64,000 nucleotides of DNA from Devosia crocina (GTDB lineage Bacteria > Pseudomonadota > Alphaproteobacteria > Rhizobiales > Devosiaceae). The DNA is taken from positions 372,001-436,000 of the forward strand of contig NZ_FPCK01000002.1 in NCBI RefSeq assembly GCF_900116545.1. Direction: 5' to 3'. The position numbers and the translations under genes are program-made. This document shows positions 17,023-24,973 of the stretch, one piece after another (within the stretch, counting starts at the first letter, position 1; each line of letters opens with the position of its first letter). The notes beneath the pieces were generated by a model. It worked only from the letters and a program-made list of their open reading frames with translations. It was not told the origin of the DNA and ran no database searches.

Positions 17023-19290
17023 ATGAACACCAACGTCCACCCTCACTCCCCTGCCACGCCCCTGGTACTCGACATCGAAGGCATGAGCTGCGCCTCCTGC
17101 GTGTCGCGCGTCGAAAAGGCCCTTCTCAGGGTTCCCGGCGTCGAAACCGCCTCGGTGAACCTTGCGACCGAACGTGCCACCGTCTCGGGTGGTGAGACTG
17201 AAGCTCTGCTCCAGGCTATCGAGAAGGTGGGATATAGGGGCACCCTGCGTCAGCCCGACCATGACGGGTACGGCGGAGCCCACCATCATCACCACGACCA
17301 AGACGCGGCCATTCTCAGGCGCGACGTCATCATGGCCGCTATCCCAACTGCGCCGCTCTTTGCCCTTGAGATGCTCGGGCACCTCCATATGCCTTTCCAC
17401 ATGTGGTTGATGTCCGTTGCCTCAATGGAAGCGCTCTACTTCGCTTACTTTATCCTAGCGAGCTTCGTTCTTTTCGTGCCCGGCCTACGTTTCTTCAGGC
17501 ATGGCATTCCGGCCCTTCTTCGTGGCGCGCCCGAGATGAACTCGCTCGTTGCTCTTGGTGCGGGCGCCGCCTGGCTCTTTTCCAGTGTCGTTACCTTCGC
17601 GCCCCAGCTTGTGCCGGCCGAAACGCGCTATGTCTATTTCGAAGCCGCCGCTGTCATCGTCACCCTGATCCTCGTTGGCCGCTGGCTCGAGGCGATTGCC
17701 AAGGGTCGCACCGGCGAAGCCATTCAGCGCCTCGTGCAGGAACAGGCCAAGACCGCCCGCGTCGAACGCGATGGGCACGTCACAGAATTACCCATCGAAG
17801 CGGTTCGCGTCGGTGATGTCCTCGTCGTGCGTCCGGGCGAAAAGATCGCCGTCGATGGTGAGGTTCTGGACGGCACGAGCCATGTCAACGAGGCCATGAT
17901 CTCGGGCGAGCCGCTTCCGGTGTCAAAATCTGCAGGAGACACGGTGATCGGCGGCACGCTCAATACTTTGGGCAGCTTCCGTTTTCGCGCCACCAAGGTC
18001 GGCGGTGACACTTTGCTGGCCCAGATCATCCGCATGGTCGAGGAAGCGCAGGGTGGCAAGCTGCCGATTCAGCAGACCGTCGACAAGATTACCGCCTGGT
18101 TTGTGCCTGCAGTCATGGCGCTCGCCGCCCTGACCTTTGCGGTCTGGTTCGTCTGGGGTCCTGATCCCGCCCTGTCCTTTGGCTTCGTCAATGCCGTTGC
18201 TGTGCTGATCATAGCATGCCCCTGTGCCATGGGCCTTGCGACCCCAACCTCGATCATGGTTGGCAGTGGCCGCGCAGCCGAACTCGGCGTGCTCTTCCGC
18301 CAGAGTGAAGCGCTGCAGCGCTTGCGTGATGCCGATGTCGTCGCCTTCGACAAGACCGGCACCCTCACTGAAGGAAAGCCCGCCCTCACGGACCTCATCC
18401 TCGACGATGATTTCAGTCATGACGAGGTGCTTGCGCTTGTCGCTGCCGCCGAGAGCCGTTCGGAACACCCGATTGCTCTTGCCATACTTGCTGCGGCCGA
18501 AAAAGCTGGTCTGACGCTGCCGGCTGTCGACCATTTCGTTTCCGATCCCGGACATGGCGTCACCGCCACCATTGGTGAACGCCGGGTGCAAGTGGGCTCG
18601 GCCCGCATGATGAGGGACTTTGACCTCTCCGACTTCGCACCAACACTTGAGCAACTGGCCGACCAGGGCAAGACGCCCGTCATCGCGGCTGTCGATAGCA
18701 AGATCGCCGCCGCCCTTGTCGTAGCCGACGTGGTCAAACCGACGAGCAAGGCCGTCATCGCGCGGCTCCACGCCATGGGGGTCAGGACAGCCATGATCTC
18801 GGGCGACAACAAGCGCACCGCTGCTGCCATCGCAGCCCAGCTGGGCATCGATGAAGTGCACGCTGAAGTGCTCCCGGCCGATAAGGTTTCCGCAATCAAG
18901 GCTCTGCGCCAGAGGAACCGCGTCGTTGCCTATGTCGGGGATGGCATCAACGACGCCCCTGCCCTTGCGGAGGCTGATATCGGCATTGCCGTCGGCACCG
19001 GCACGGATGCAGCCATCGAAAGCGCCGATGTGGTTCTGCTTGGAGGCGATCTCAAGGGCGTGCTCGATGCACTCACGATCAGCCGCGCCACCATGCGCAA
19101 TATCTGGCAAAACTTGTTTTGGGCTTTTGGCTACAATGTGGTGCTGATCCCGGTTGCTGCCGGCATCCTTTATCCTGCTTTCGCGATCCTGCTTTCTCCC
19201 ATGCTCGGCGCCGGCGCCATGGCACTGTCCTCTGTGTTCGTGGTGGGCAACGCGCAGCGCCTGCGCACAGTCAAGGGAGAACGAACATGA
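17023..19290 (+). CDS. copA: Copper-exporting P1B-type ATPase CopA
   Basis: 755-aa Cu(I) efflux pump. Features in order: one HMA domain with GMSCASC (Cys near residues 24-27), a histidine-rich linker HHHHHDQD, membrane helices, the CPC metal site (ACPCAMG, near 398), phosphorylation site DKTGTLT (near 442), SEHP in the nucleotide domain and [10 protein letters not shown]. The YN pair in the seventh and the M-x2-SS in the eighth helix (AFGYNVV, MALSSVF) are the P1B-1 copper signature. It is first in an operon with cueR and copZ and lies directly behind a CueR-type promoter. Confidence 0.95.
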   Translation: MNTNVHPHSPATPLVLDIEGMSCASCVSRVEKALLRVPGVETASVNLATERATVSGGETEALLQAIEKVGYRGTLRQPDHDGYGGAHHHHHDQDAAILRRDVIMAAIPTAPLFALEMLGHLHMPFHMWLMSVASMEALYFAYFILASFVLFVPGLRFFRHGIPALLRGAPEMNSLVALGAGAAWLFSSVVTFAPQLVPAETRYVYFEAAAVIVTLILVGRWLEAIAKGRTGEAIQRLVQEQAKTARVERDGHVTELPIEAVRVGDVLVVRPGEKIAVDGEVLDGTSHVNEAMISGEPLPVSKSAGDTVIGGTLNTLGSFRFRATKVGGDTLLAQIIRMVEEAQGGKLPIQQTVDKITAWFVPAVMALAALTFAVWFVWGPDPALSFGFVNAVAVLIIACPCAMGLATPTSIMVGSGRAAELGVLFRQSEALQRLRDADVVAFDKTGTLTEGKPALTDLILDDDFSHDEVLALVAAAESRSEHPIALAILAAAEKAGLTLPAVDHFVSDPGHGVTATIGERRVQVGSARMMRDFDLSDFAPTLEQLADQGKTPVIAAVDSKIAAALVVADVVKPTSKAVIARLHAMGVRTAMISGDNKRTAAAIAAQLGIDEVHAEVLPADKVSAIKALRQRNRVVAYVGDGINDAPALAEADIGIAVGTGTDAAIESADVVLLGGDLKGVLDALTISRATMRNIWQNLFWAFGYNVVLIPVAAGILYPAFAILLSPMLGAGAMALSSVFVVGNAQRLRTVKGERT

Positions 19291-19685
19291 ATATCGGCCA
19301 GGCTTCCGACGCTTCGGGCGTATCGGCCAAGATGATCCGGTATTACGAGGAAATCGGCCTCGTCCGCCCGCCCTTGCGCACCGAAAGCAATTATCGCGTC
19401 TATGGCAGCGATGAGGTGCATGTTCTGAGGTTCATCCGGCGCGCACGCACTTTTGGCTTTTCCATCGATGAAACGCGTGCCCTTCTAGCTCTCTGGCAGG
19501 ACAAGAGCCGCGCCAGCGCCGAGGTGCGCGACATCGCCTCAGACCATATTGCCACACTCGAAACCAAGATCGCCGAGCTTCAATCCATGGTCGGCACCCT
19601 CAGGCATCTGGTCCATCGCTGCCATGGCGACAACCGCCCCGATTGCCCCATTCTCGATGATCTCGCAGGCCCAAAAGGACACTGA
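19287..19685 (+). CDS. cueR: Copper-responsive MerR-family regulator CueR/HmrR
   Basis: 132-aa activator. The N-terminal winged helix has [14 protein letters not shown]; a dimerisation helix follows, then the metal loop [12 protein letters not shown] with C112 and C120, the two cysteines (C-x7-C, same numbering as in E. coli CueR) that coordinate Cu(I). The start ATG overlaps the copA stop (ATGA), so copA and cueR are translationally coupled. It probably activates the 16972 promoter and thus its own operon. Confidence 0.93.
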   Translation: MNIGQASDASGVSAKMIRYYEEIGLVRPPLRTESNYRVYGSDEVHVLRFIRRARTFGFSIDETRALLALWQDKSRASAEVRDIASDHIATLETKIAELQSMVGTLRHLVHRCHGDNRPDCPILDDLAGPKGH

Positions 19686-19686
19686 C

Positions 19687-19887
19687 ATGACCGATAAGAC
19701 CGTTCTCACCGTAAGCGACATGACATGCAACCATTGTGTCGGCACCGTGCGAAAGGCGCTGGGAGACGCTTTATCCGGCGCCGAAATCAGCGTCGATCTG
19801 CCGACCCATCGTGTTGCTTTCACCGGTGACCGGACCAGGGGCGAAGAGGCGATCAGAGAGGCCGGTTACACGCCGGAACAGGCTTGA
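19687..19887 (+). CDS. copZ: Copper chaperone CopZ-like heavy-metal-binding protein
   Basis: 66-aa single HMA domain with metal motif MTCNHCVGTV (C14 and C17). It would carry Cu(I) in the cytosol and hand it to CopA. The ATG starts one base after the cueR stop, so it is in the same operon. Length and fold match CopZ/Atx1 chaperones. Confidence 0.9.
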   Translation: MTDKTVLTVSDMTCNHCVGTVRKALGDALSGAEISVDLPTHRVAFTGDRTRGEEAIREAGYTPEQA

Positions 19888-19943
19888 TCCGCTCAAGGCA
19901 ACCGAGACGCCGTCTTGTCGTTGTCAGCTAAAGGAGAAACGAC

Positions 19944-20111
19944 ATGCCAACCACTGTCTGGCTCTTGCTGTTGACCGTCGGCGTTATCGCACTCGGCCTC
20001 GCCATGGCCTGGGGGATGAACCGGAACCGGCAAAGGACGCCGCTTGAGCGGCAGGTGACCGAGGCCGCTACCCGTCAGGAATATCGCGCCGAGGACAAGG
20101 ACGCGTCCTGA
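19944..20111 (+). CDS. Small single-pass membrane protein at the end of the copper operon
   Basis: 55-aa protein preceded by an AAAGGAGAAAC ribosome site 3 bases before the ATG. One hydrophobic helix (TVWLLLLTVGVIALGLAMAW) is followed by a basic patch and a charged tail. It contains no cysteine or histidine, so direct copper binding is unlikely; methionines at 21 and 25 are the only soft ligands. It ends 3 bp before the convergent LacI gene. I do not recognise a family. Codon use and ribosome site support it as a real gene. Confidence 0.75.
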   Translation: MPTTVWLLLLTVGVIALGLAMAWGMNRNRQRTPLERQVTEAATRQEYRAEDKDAS

Positions 20112-20114
20112 TTG

Positions 20115-21131
20115 CTAGCGCACGCGCGCCACGGAATTGCGGACGATGAGCTCGGCGCGAAACAACACCTTCTGCTGGCTTGGCGCCTCTCCCGAGAGGA
20201 GTCCCAACAACATCTCCATCGCCGCCTCGCCGATCTTGTGGCGAGGCTGCTTCATGGTTGTAAGCGACGGCGACACGAAGCTGGCAAAGGAAATGTCGTC
20301 GAACCCCATGATCGAAAACTGTCGCGGCAGATCGTAGTGCCGGGCGCTCAACGCGATGATCACCCCGAGCGCTGTTGCGTCGTTGACGCATAAGAAGGCA
20401 GTAGGCAGTGCGTCGCGAACAAACATCAGCTCTGCGGCCGCCCGCCCGCTTTCCGTAGTTCCCTCCCCATCGATCACCAGCCGCGCATCGAGATCGATGC
20501 CGGCACCAGCAAGTGCCCGGCGATAGCCTTCCTCGCGCAGGCGGTTGACCTCGCGACCGGGCGCGCGCCCCAGAAAGGCGATACGCCTGTGCCCCTGCGA
20601 GATCAGGTGTTCGGTTGCAACACGTGCACCTTCGAGATTGTCGACACCCACATAGGGCACGCTGGCATCCGGCACGGGTTCGTTGACCGCCACCATGGGC
20701 GGCAAGCGGGTTTCTCCATCCTGGCGGAAACCGAACGGCAGGTGACCGGTAAAAAGGATCAGCCCATCGGCCTGGTTGGAACTGATGAACCGCAGATAAT
20801 CGGCCTCGCGGCTGGCATCGTTCTGCGTATTGCCGATCAAAACGCCATAGCCGCGCTTGCTCGCTTCGGTTTCGAGTCCCACGAGAATGTTGGAAAAGTT
20901 TGGGTCACCTACATCGGGTGCTAGAATCAGGATCATATTGGAGCGGCGCATGCGCAACGAGCGCGCCATGGCATTGGTGGTGTAGCCGGTGCGCGCGATG
21001 GCATCCGTCACCTTCCTGCGCGTCGCATCGGCCACCTTGGTGGGCTCGTTTATGGCCCGGCTGACCGTGGCGATGGAGACACCGGCCAAGGCGGCAACGT
21101 CCTCTATCGTAGCCAGTTTCTGCTGCTGCAA
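20115..21131 (-). CDS. LacI-family transcriptional regulator
   Basis: 338-aa regulator. The N-terminal helix-turn-helix and hinge read ATIEDVAALAGVSIATVSRA, a classic LacI signature, followed by a periplasmic-binding-like sensor domain (DNLEGARVATEHL, CVNDATALGV). The frame opens with TTG, preceded by GGAG at 6 bases, which supports that start. It is divergent from the sugar ABC operon starting at 21339 and very likely acts at the two operators at 21243-21277. The ligand is probably a sugar imported by that system. Confidence 0.9.
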   Translation of the reverse strand: MQQQKLATIEDVAALAGVSIATVSRAINEPTKVADATRRKVTDAIARTGYTTNAMARSLRMRRSNMILILAPDVGDPNFSNILVGLETEASKRGYGVLIGNTQNDASREADYLRFISSNQADGLILFTGHLPFGFRQDGETRLPPMVAVNEPVPDASVPYVGVDNLEGARVATEHLISQGHRRIAFLGRAPGREVNRLREEGYRRALAGAGIDLDARLVIDGEGTTESGRAAAELMFVRDALPTAFLCVNDATALGVIIALSARHYDLPRQFSIMGFDDISFASFVSPSLTTMKQPRHKIGEAAMEMLLGLLSGEAPSQQKVLFRAELIVRNSVARVR

Positions 21132-21242
21132 TCGGCGCTCCGCCCCTCGCGCCTTGCCGACGAACGGGGCGCGCTTATGCCTTTAGCAGATGCCGTGGCT
21201 TGCGCCACAGCTTCCTCCACGGCTTATACAGTTTTGCCGCAC

Positions 21243-21277
21243 TGTAAACCTTTACACGATTGATGAAAACCTTTACA
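21243..21277. promoter_or_regulatory. Paired LacI-type operators before the sugar ABC operon
   Basis: TGTAAACCTTTACA (21243-21256) is palindromic except at one central position, and TGAAAACCTTTACA (21264-21277) repeats it 21 bp downstream, two helical turns away. The pattern fits LacI-family operators (TGTAAAC-GTTTACA type). Both lie between the divergent lacI gene and the ATPase gene. Confidence 0.75.
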
Positions 21278-21338
21278 TCAATGATCAGGCACGAAGCTGG
21301 CACCAAGCCCGCCGGGCTCTTAAGGGGGAGGGATGCGC

Positions 21339-22880
21339 ATGTCCGATGGGACAAGTGCGCCAATGCAGCCGGTTCTCGCGGCGCATCGCATTTCGAAATC
21401 GTTTGGCGAGATCCCGGTGCTGTTCAGCATCGATTTCGACATCAGGCCGGGTGAGGTTCACGCCATTATCGGCGAGAACGGCGCTGGCAAATCCACGCTC
21501 ATCAAAATCCTTTCGGGCATAGAACAGCCCACCTCCGGCACCATCACCTATGATGGGCAAACCATTGTTTTGCCTGCTGATGGCAAGGCTGAAGCAATGG
21601 GCATCGTCCTGATCCACCAGGAGCTCAACCTGGCCGAGCACCTGACCGTCGCCGATTCCATCTTCCTTGGCCGCGAGCTCAAGCGCGGCCCATTTCTCGA
21701 TACGTCAGAAATGCGCCGCCGGGCCTCGGCCGTCATGGAAACGCTGCACGTCCGGGTCGATCCCAATGCGCGTATCTCGAGCCTCTCGGTTGCCGACAAG
21801 CAGATGGTCGAGATCGCAAAGGCCATTAGCCGCGACGCGCGCGTTCTGATCATGGACGAGCCCACAGCCGTGCTTTCGGTGGGGGAAACTCAAACGCTGT
21901 TCGAGCAGATCCGGCGCCTGACCGCGCGTGGCGTTGCCGTTGTCTTCATCTCGCACAAGCTCGACGAGATCATGGAACTGGCCGACCGGGTTACTGTGCT
22001 GCGCGATGGGCAATTGATCGCAACTGTCGGCACCCAATCTCTGACGCCTGATTCCATTGCCCAGATGATGGTCGGGCGCGAGTTGTCCAATCTCTATCCG
22101 CCCAAGCACGAGCCTGATGTCGATGCCCCGGTCGTGCTCAGCGTCAACAAGCTTGATGCGCCCACCGTCCGCAACATCTCATTCGATCTGCGACGCGGGG
22201 AAATTCTGGGGTTTGCCGGACTGATCGGTTCGGGCCGCACCGCCGTCGCCGAAGCCATCGTGGGGCTCGCGCCAAGATCCGCCGGAGAGATCCGCCTCAA
22301 CGGCAAGGTGGTCGAGTTCACCCGCGTCGCCCAGTCCGTCGAGGCGGGCCTTGCCTATATGACCAAGGATCGCAAGGGCAAAGGGCTCCTGCTCAATATG
22401 GGGCTGCGTCCGAATCTGACCCTTTTGACGCTCGACAAGCACTTGCGGGCTGGCTTCCTCGATCCTGCAAGCGAAGAGCGGGCGCTCGAACGCGCCACCC
22501 GCCGTTTCGACATCCGCGCCCGCGATCCCTCCGTAGCAGTCGGTCGCCTTTCGGGAGGCAACCAGCAAAAGCTGATGCTGGGCAAGACCATGGAAAGCGA
22601 GCCGGACATCATCATCATGGATGAGCCGACCCGCGGCATCGATGTCGGCACCAAGCAGCAGATCTATCACATCATCGCTGCGCTGGCGGCCGAGGGAAAA
22701 TCGGTGATCGTCATTTCCTCCGAACTCCAGGAGGTGATCGGTCTCAGCCACCGCGTCGTGGTGATGCGCAATGGACAGATCGCCGGCGTCCTCGAAGGCG
22801 CCGAGATCACCGAAGAAGAAATCATGCGGTACGCCGCGGGCATCAAGCAGAGTGGACACGATGAGCGTATCAGCGCCTGA
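21339..22880 (+). CDS. Sugar ABC transporter ATP-binding protein (RbsA type)
   Basis: 513-aa double-domain ATPase: first Walker A GENGAGKST, signature LSVADKQMVEIAKAIS and Walker B LIMDEPTAVLS; second signature LSGGNQQKLMLGKTM and Walker B IIMDEPTRGID. Start 21339 is preferred over ATG 21333 because GGGGGAGGG ends 6 bases upstream of it but abuts the earlier ATG. It is the first gene of a three-gene import operon with a permease and a binding protein. The sugar is unknown; ribose-like monosaccharides are typical for the family. Confidence 0.9.
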   Translation: MSDGTSAPMQPVLAAHRISKSFGEIPVLFSIDFDIRPGEVHAIIGENGAGKSTLIKILSGIEQPTSGTITYDGQTIVLPADGKAEAMGIVLIHQELNLAEHLTVADSIFLGRELKRGPFLDTSEMRRRASAVMETLHVRVDPNARISSLSVADKQMVEIAKAISRDARVLIMDEPTAVLSVGETQTLFEQIRRLTARGVAVVFISHKLDEIMELADRVTVLRDGQLIATVGTQSLTPDSIAQMMVGRELSNLYPPKHEPDVDAPVVLSVNKLDAPTVRNISFDLRRGEILGFAGLIGSGRTAVAEAIVGLAPRSAGEIRLNGKVVEFTRVAQSVEAGLAYMTKDRKGKGLLLNMGLRPNLTLLTLDKHLRAGFLDPASEERALERATRRFDIRARDPSVAVGRLSGGNQQKLMLGKTMESEPDIIIMDEPTRGIDVGTKQQIYHIIAALAAEGKSVIVISSELQEVIGLSHRVVVMRNGQIAGVLEGAEITEEEIMRYAAGIKQSGHDERISA

Positions 22881-23865
22881 CATTGCGCCAAAGACCAAAC
22901 CGGGCCTGAAGCTGGACCTCAAGACCGTAGGCCCGCTCGTGGCGCTCGCCCTGCTGGTCCTCCTCGGCATTTCGCTCAACGAGAATTTCCTCAGCTACAA
23001 CAACCTGACCAATGTGCTGGCGCGGTCGAGTTTTATCGGGATCATCGCTATCGGTGCGACATTCGTGATCACCGCCGGCGGGCTCGATCTTTCCGTCGGC
23101 TCGATGGCCGCGGTCATTGCTGGCGTCATGATCATGGTCATGAACTGGTTGATCCCCACTTTCGGTGTCAGCTGGAGCGTGGTTCTAGCCGGCATGGCGG
23201 CAGGCATTCTGCTGGGAGGGGTCGCTGGTGTCGGCAATGGATTGATGATCACGCGCGGCCGCATCGAGGCCTTTATCGTCACGCTCGGCACCATGGGAAT
23301 TTTCCGCTCGCTCGTAACCTTTCTTGCCAATGGCGGCACGCTGAGCCTCAATTTCCAGGTCGCTGACGTTTATCGCCCCGTCTACTACGATGGTCTGTTG
23401 GGCATCCCCTACCCCATCCTCGTCTTCGCCCTCGTGGCCATCGGCGGGGAACTGATCATGCGCCGCACCGCCTTCGGGCGCCATTGCGCCGCCATCGGCT
23501 CCAACGAACAGGTCGCGCGCTACTCCTCTATCAATGTCGATAATGTCCGGCTGATCACCTACATTCTCCAGGGTGTGCTCGTCGCCGTCGCCGTGCTCCT
23601 TTACGTGCCGCGCCTGGGTTCGGCATCAAGCACCACGGGTGTTCTCTGGGAACTCGAAGCCATTGCAGCCGTGATCATCGGTGGCACGACCCTCAAGGGC
23701 GGCTATGGCCGGGTTTGGGGTACCGTCGTGGGGGTGATCATCCTCGGGTTGATCGGCAATATCCTCAACCTGCAAAGCTTTATCAGCCCCTATCTCAATG
23801 GAGCGTTCCAGGGCGTCATCATCATTCTAGCCGTGCTGCTGCAGCGTCCACGCCGCGCCAGCTAG
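22861..23865 (+). CDS. Sugar ABC transporter permease (RbsC type)
   Basis: 334-aa membrane protein of the BPD_transp_2 family with about nine hydrophobic segments. Family blocks FVITAGGLDLSVGSM and VIIGGTTLKGGYGRVWGTV are present. The ATG at 22861 lies 20 bases inside the 3' end of the ATPase gene in another frame, indicating coupling. The protein presumably forms a homodimeric channel since no second permease is present. Confidence 0.9.
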   Translation: MSVSAPDIAPKTKPGLKLDLKTVGPLVALALLVLLGISLNENFLSYNNLTNVLARSSFIGIIAIGATFVITAGGLDLSVGSMAAVIAGVMIMVMNWLIPTFGVSWSVVLAGMAAGILLGGVAGVGNGLMITRGRIEAFIVTLGTMGIFRSLVTFLANGGTLSLNFQVADVYRPVYYDGLLGIPYPILVFALVAIGGELIMRRTAFGRHCAAIGSNEQVARYSSINVDNVRLITYILQGVLVAVAVLLYVPRLGSASSTTGVLWELEAIAAVIIGGTTLKGGYGRVWGTVVGVIILGLIGNILNLQSFISPYLNGAFQGVIIILAVLLQRPRRAS

Positions 23866-23942
23866 GATCCCGGCACGGCCTGCGGGGCGTGCGCGAACAA
23901 CAGCTTTAACTCGCCCACATTGGGCAAATTGGGAGGACTACA

Positions 23943-24896
23943 ATGAAACTGGCAAAAACCCTCTTGGCATCGGTGGTGATCGCCGGCGGCATGGGCGGCG
24001 TTGCGCTCGCCCAGGACGATACCGTAACCATCGGCGTGTCGGTTCCTGCCGCGACCCACGGCTGGACTGGTGGCGTCAACTACTTCGCCCAGCAGGCTAT
24101 CGACCGCCTGAGCGAGACCTACCCGAATGTTGAATTCGTGTTCGCCTCCTCGCCGGACTCGCCCAAGCAGATCGCCGATATCGAGGACATGGTCTCCACC
24201 CGTGGGATCGACGCCCTCGTCATCCTGCCCGGTGATCCCGATGCCATGACTTCGGCCATCAAGCAGGTCAAGGATGCCGGCAAGTTCGTTACCGTGGTCG
24301 ATCGTCAGCTTTCGATCGAAGGTGTCGAAAACCTCTATGTCGCTGGCGACAATCCCGGCCTTGGCGCTAATGCGGCCGAATATATCAAGCAGGCGCTTCC
24401 CGATGGCGGCAATATCGTCATCCTGCGCGGTCTGCCGATCCCCATCGACCAGCAGCGCTTCGATGCGTTCATGGGCAGTGTCGAAGGCTCCAACATTACC
24501 GTTCTGGGCGACGAATTCGCCAACTGGAACCGCGATGACGGCTTCCGCGTGATGCAGGACTTCCTCACCCGCTATCCAGAGATCGACGCTGTCTGGACGC
24601 AGGATGACGATATCTCGCTGGGCGCTATCGAAGCGATCAGGCAGGCTGGCCGCGAAGACGAGATGTTCGTGGTTGGCGGCGCCGGAATGCAGCAGATCCT
24701 TCAGGCCGTTGCAGCAGGCGATGCCCTGACCCCGGTCGACGTCAGCTACAGCCCGGCCATGATCGCGACAGCGATCGAGCTGACCACGTCGCACTTCACA
24801 GGCGGCATCCAGGTTGCCGGCCGCTACATCCTCGACTCCACGCTGATCACCCAGGACAATGTCGAGGGCTTCCTGGACGCCGAAAGCCCGTTCTGA
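23943..24896 (+). CDS. Periplasmic sugar-binding protein of the ABC importer
   Basis: 317-aa protein. Residues 1-23 form a signal peptide ending VALAQ; the mature part is a Peripla_BP_4 fold with ligand-site-like segments (PAATHGWTGG, VVDRQLSI, TQDDDISLGA). An IPI insertion with R-G-L-P precedes the hinge. A GGGAGG ribosome site is 6 bases before the ATG. It ends the operon and is followed by a strong terminator. The aromatic and charged pocket pattern resembles ribose-type proteins, but the ligand cannot be assigned from sequence alone. Confidence 0.88.
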   Translation: MKLAKTLLASVVIAGGMGGVALAQDDTVTIGVSVPAATHGWTGGVNYFAQQAIDRLSETYPNVEFVFASSPDSPKQIADIEDMVSTRGIDALVILPGDPDAMTSAIKQVKDAGKFVTVVDRQLSIEGVENLYVAGDNPGLGANAAEYIKQALPDGGNIVILRGLPIPIDQQRFDAFMGSVEGSNITVLGDEFANWNRDDGFRVMQDFLTRYPEIDAVWTQDDDISLGAIEAIRQAGREDEMFVVGGAGMQQILQAVAAGDALTPVDVSYSPAMIATAIELTTSHFTGGIQVAGRYILDSTLITQDNVEGFLDAESPF

Positions 24897-24916
24897 GCTC
24901 GGGTTGAATTCAATGG

Positions 24917-24943
24917 AAAGGGGCGCCTCGGCGCCCCTTTTTT
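24917..24943 (+). terminator. Terminator of the sugar ABC operon
   Basis: GGGGCGCC / GGCGCCCC stem extended by AAA/TTT pairs, then a run of T. It sits 20 bp after the binding-protein stop. Confidence 0.9.
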
Positions 24944-24973
24944 GTGCTTTTACGCCAGCGGCAATGCTTGCCT

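Noticed and set aside
17023-19290. FixI/CcoI-type ATPase for cytochrome cbb3 assembly
   Set aside because: The gene is next to an fnr, which is suggestive, but it is followed by cueR and copZ and preceded by a CueR promoter, and no ccoNOPQ or ccoGHS is present; copper efflux fits.
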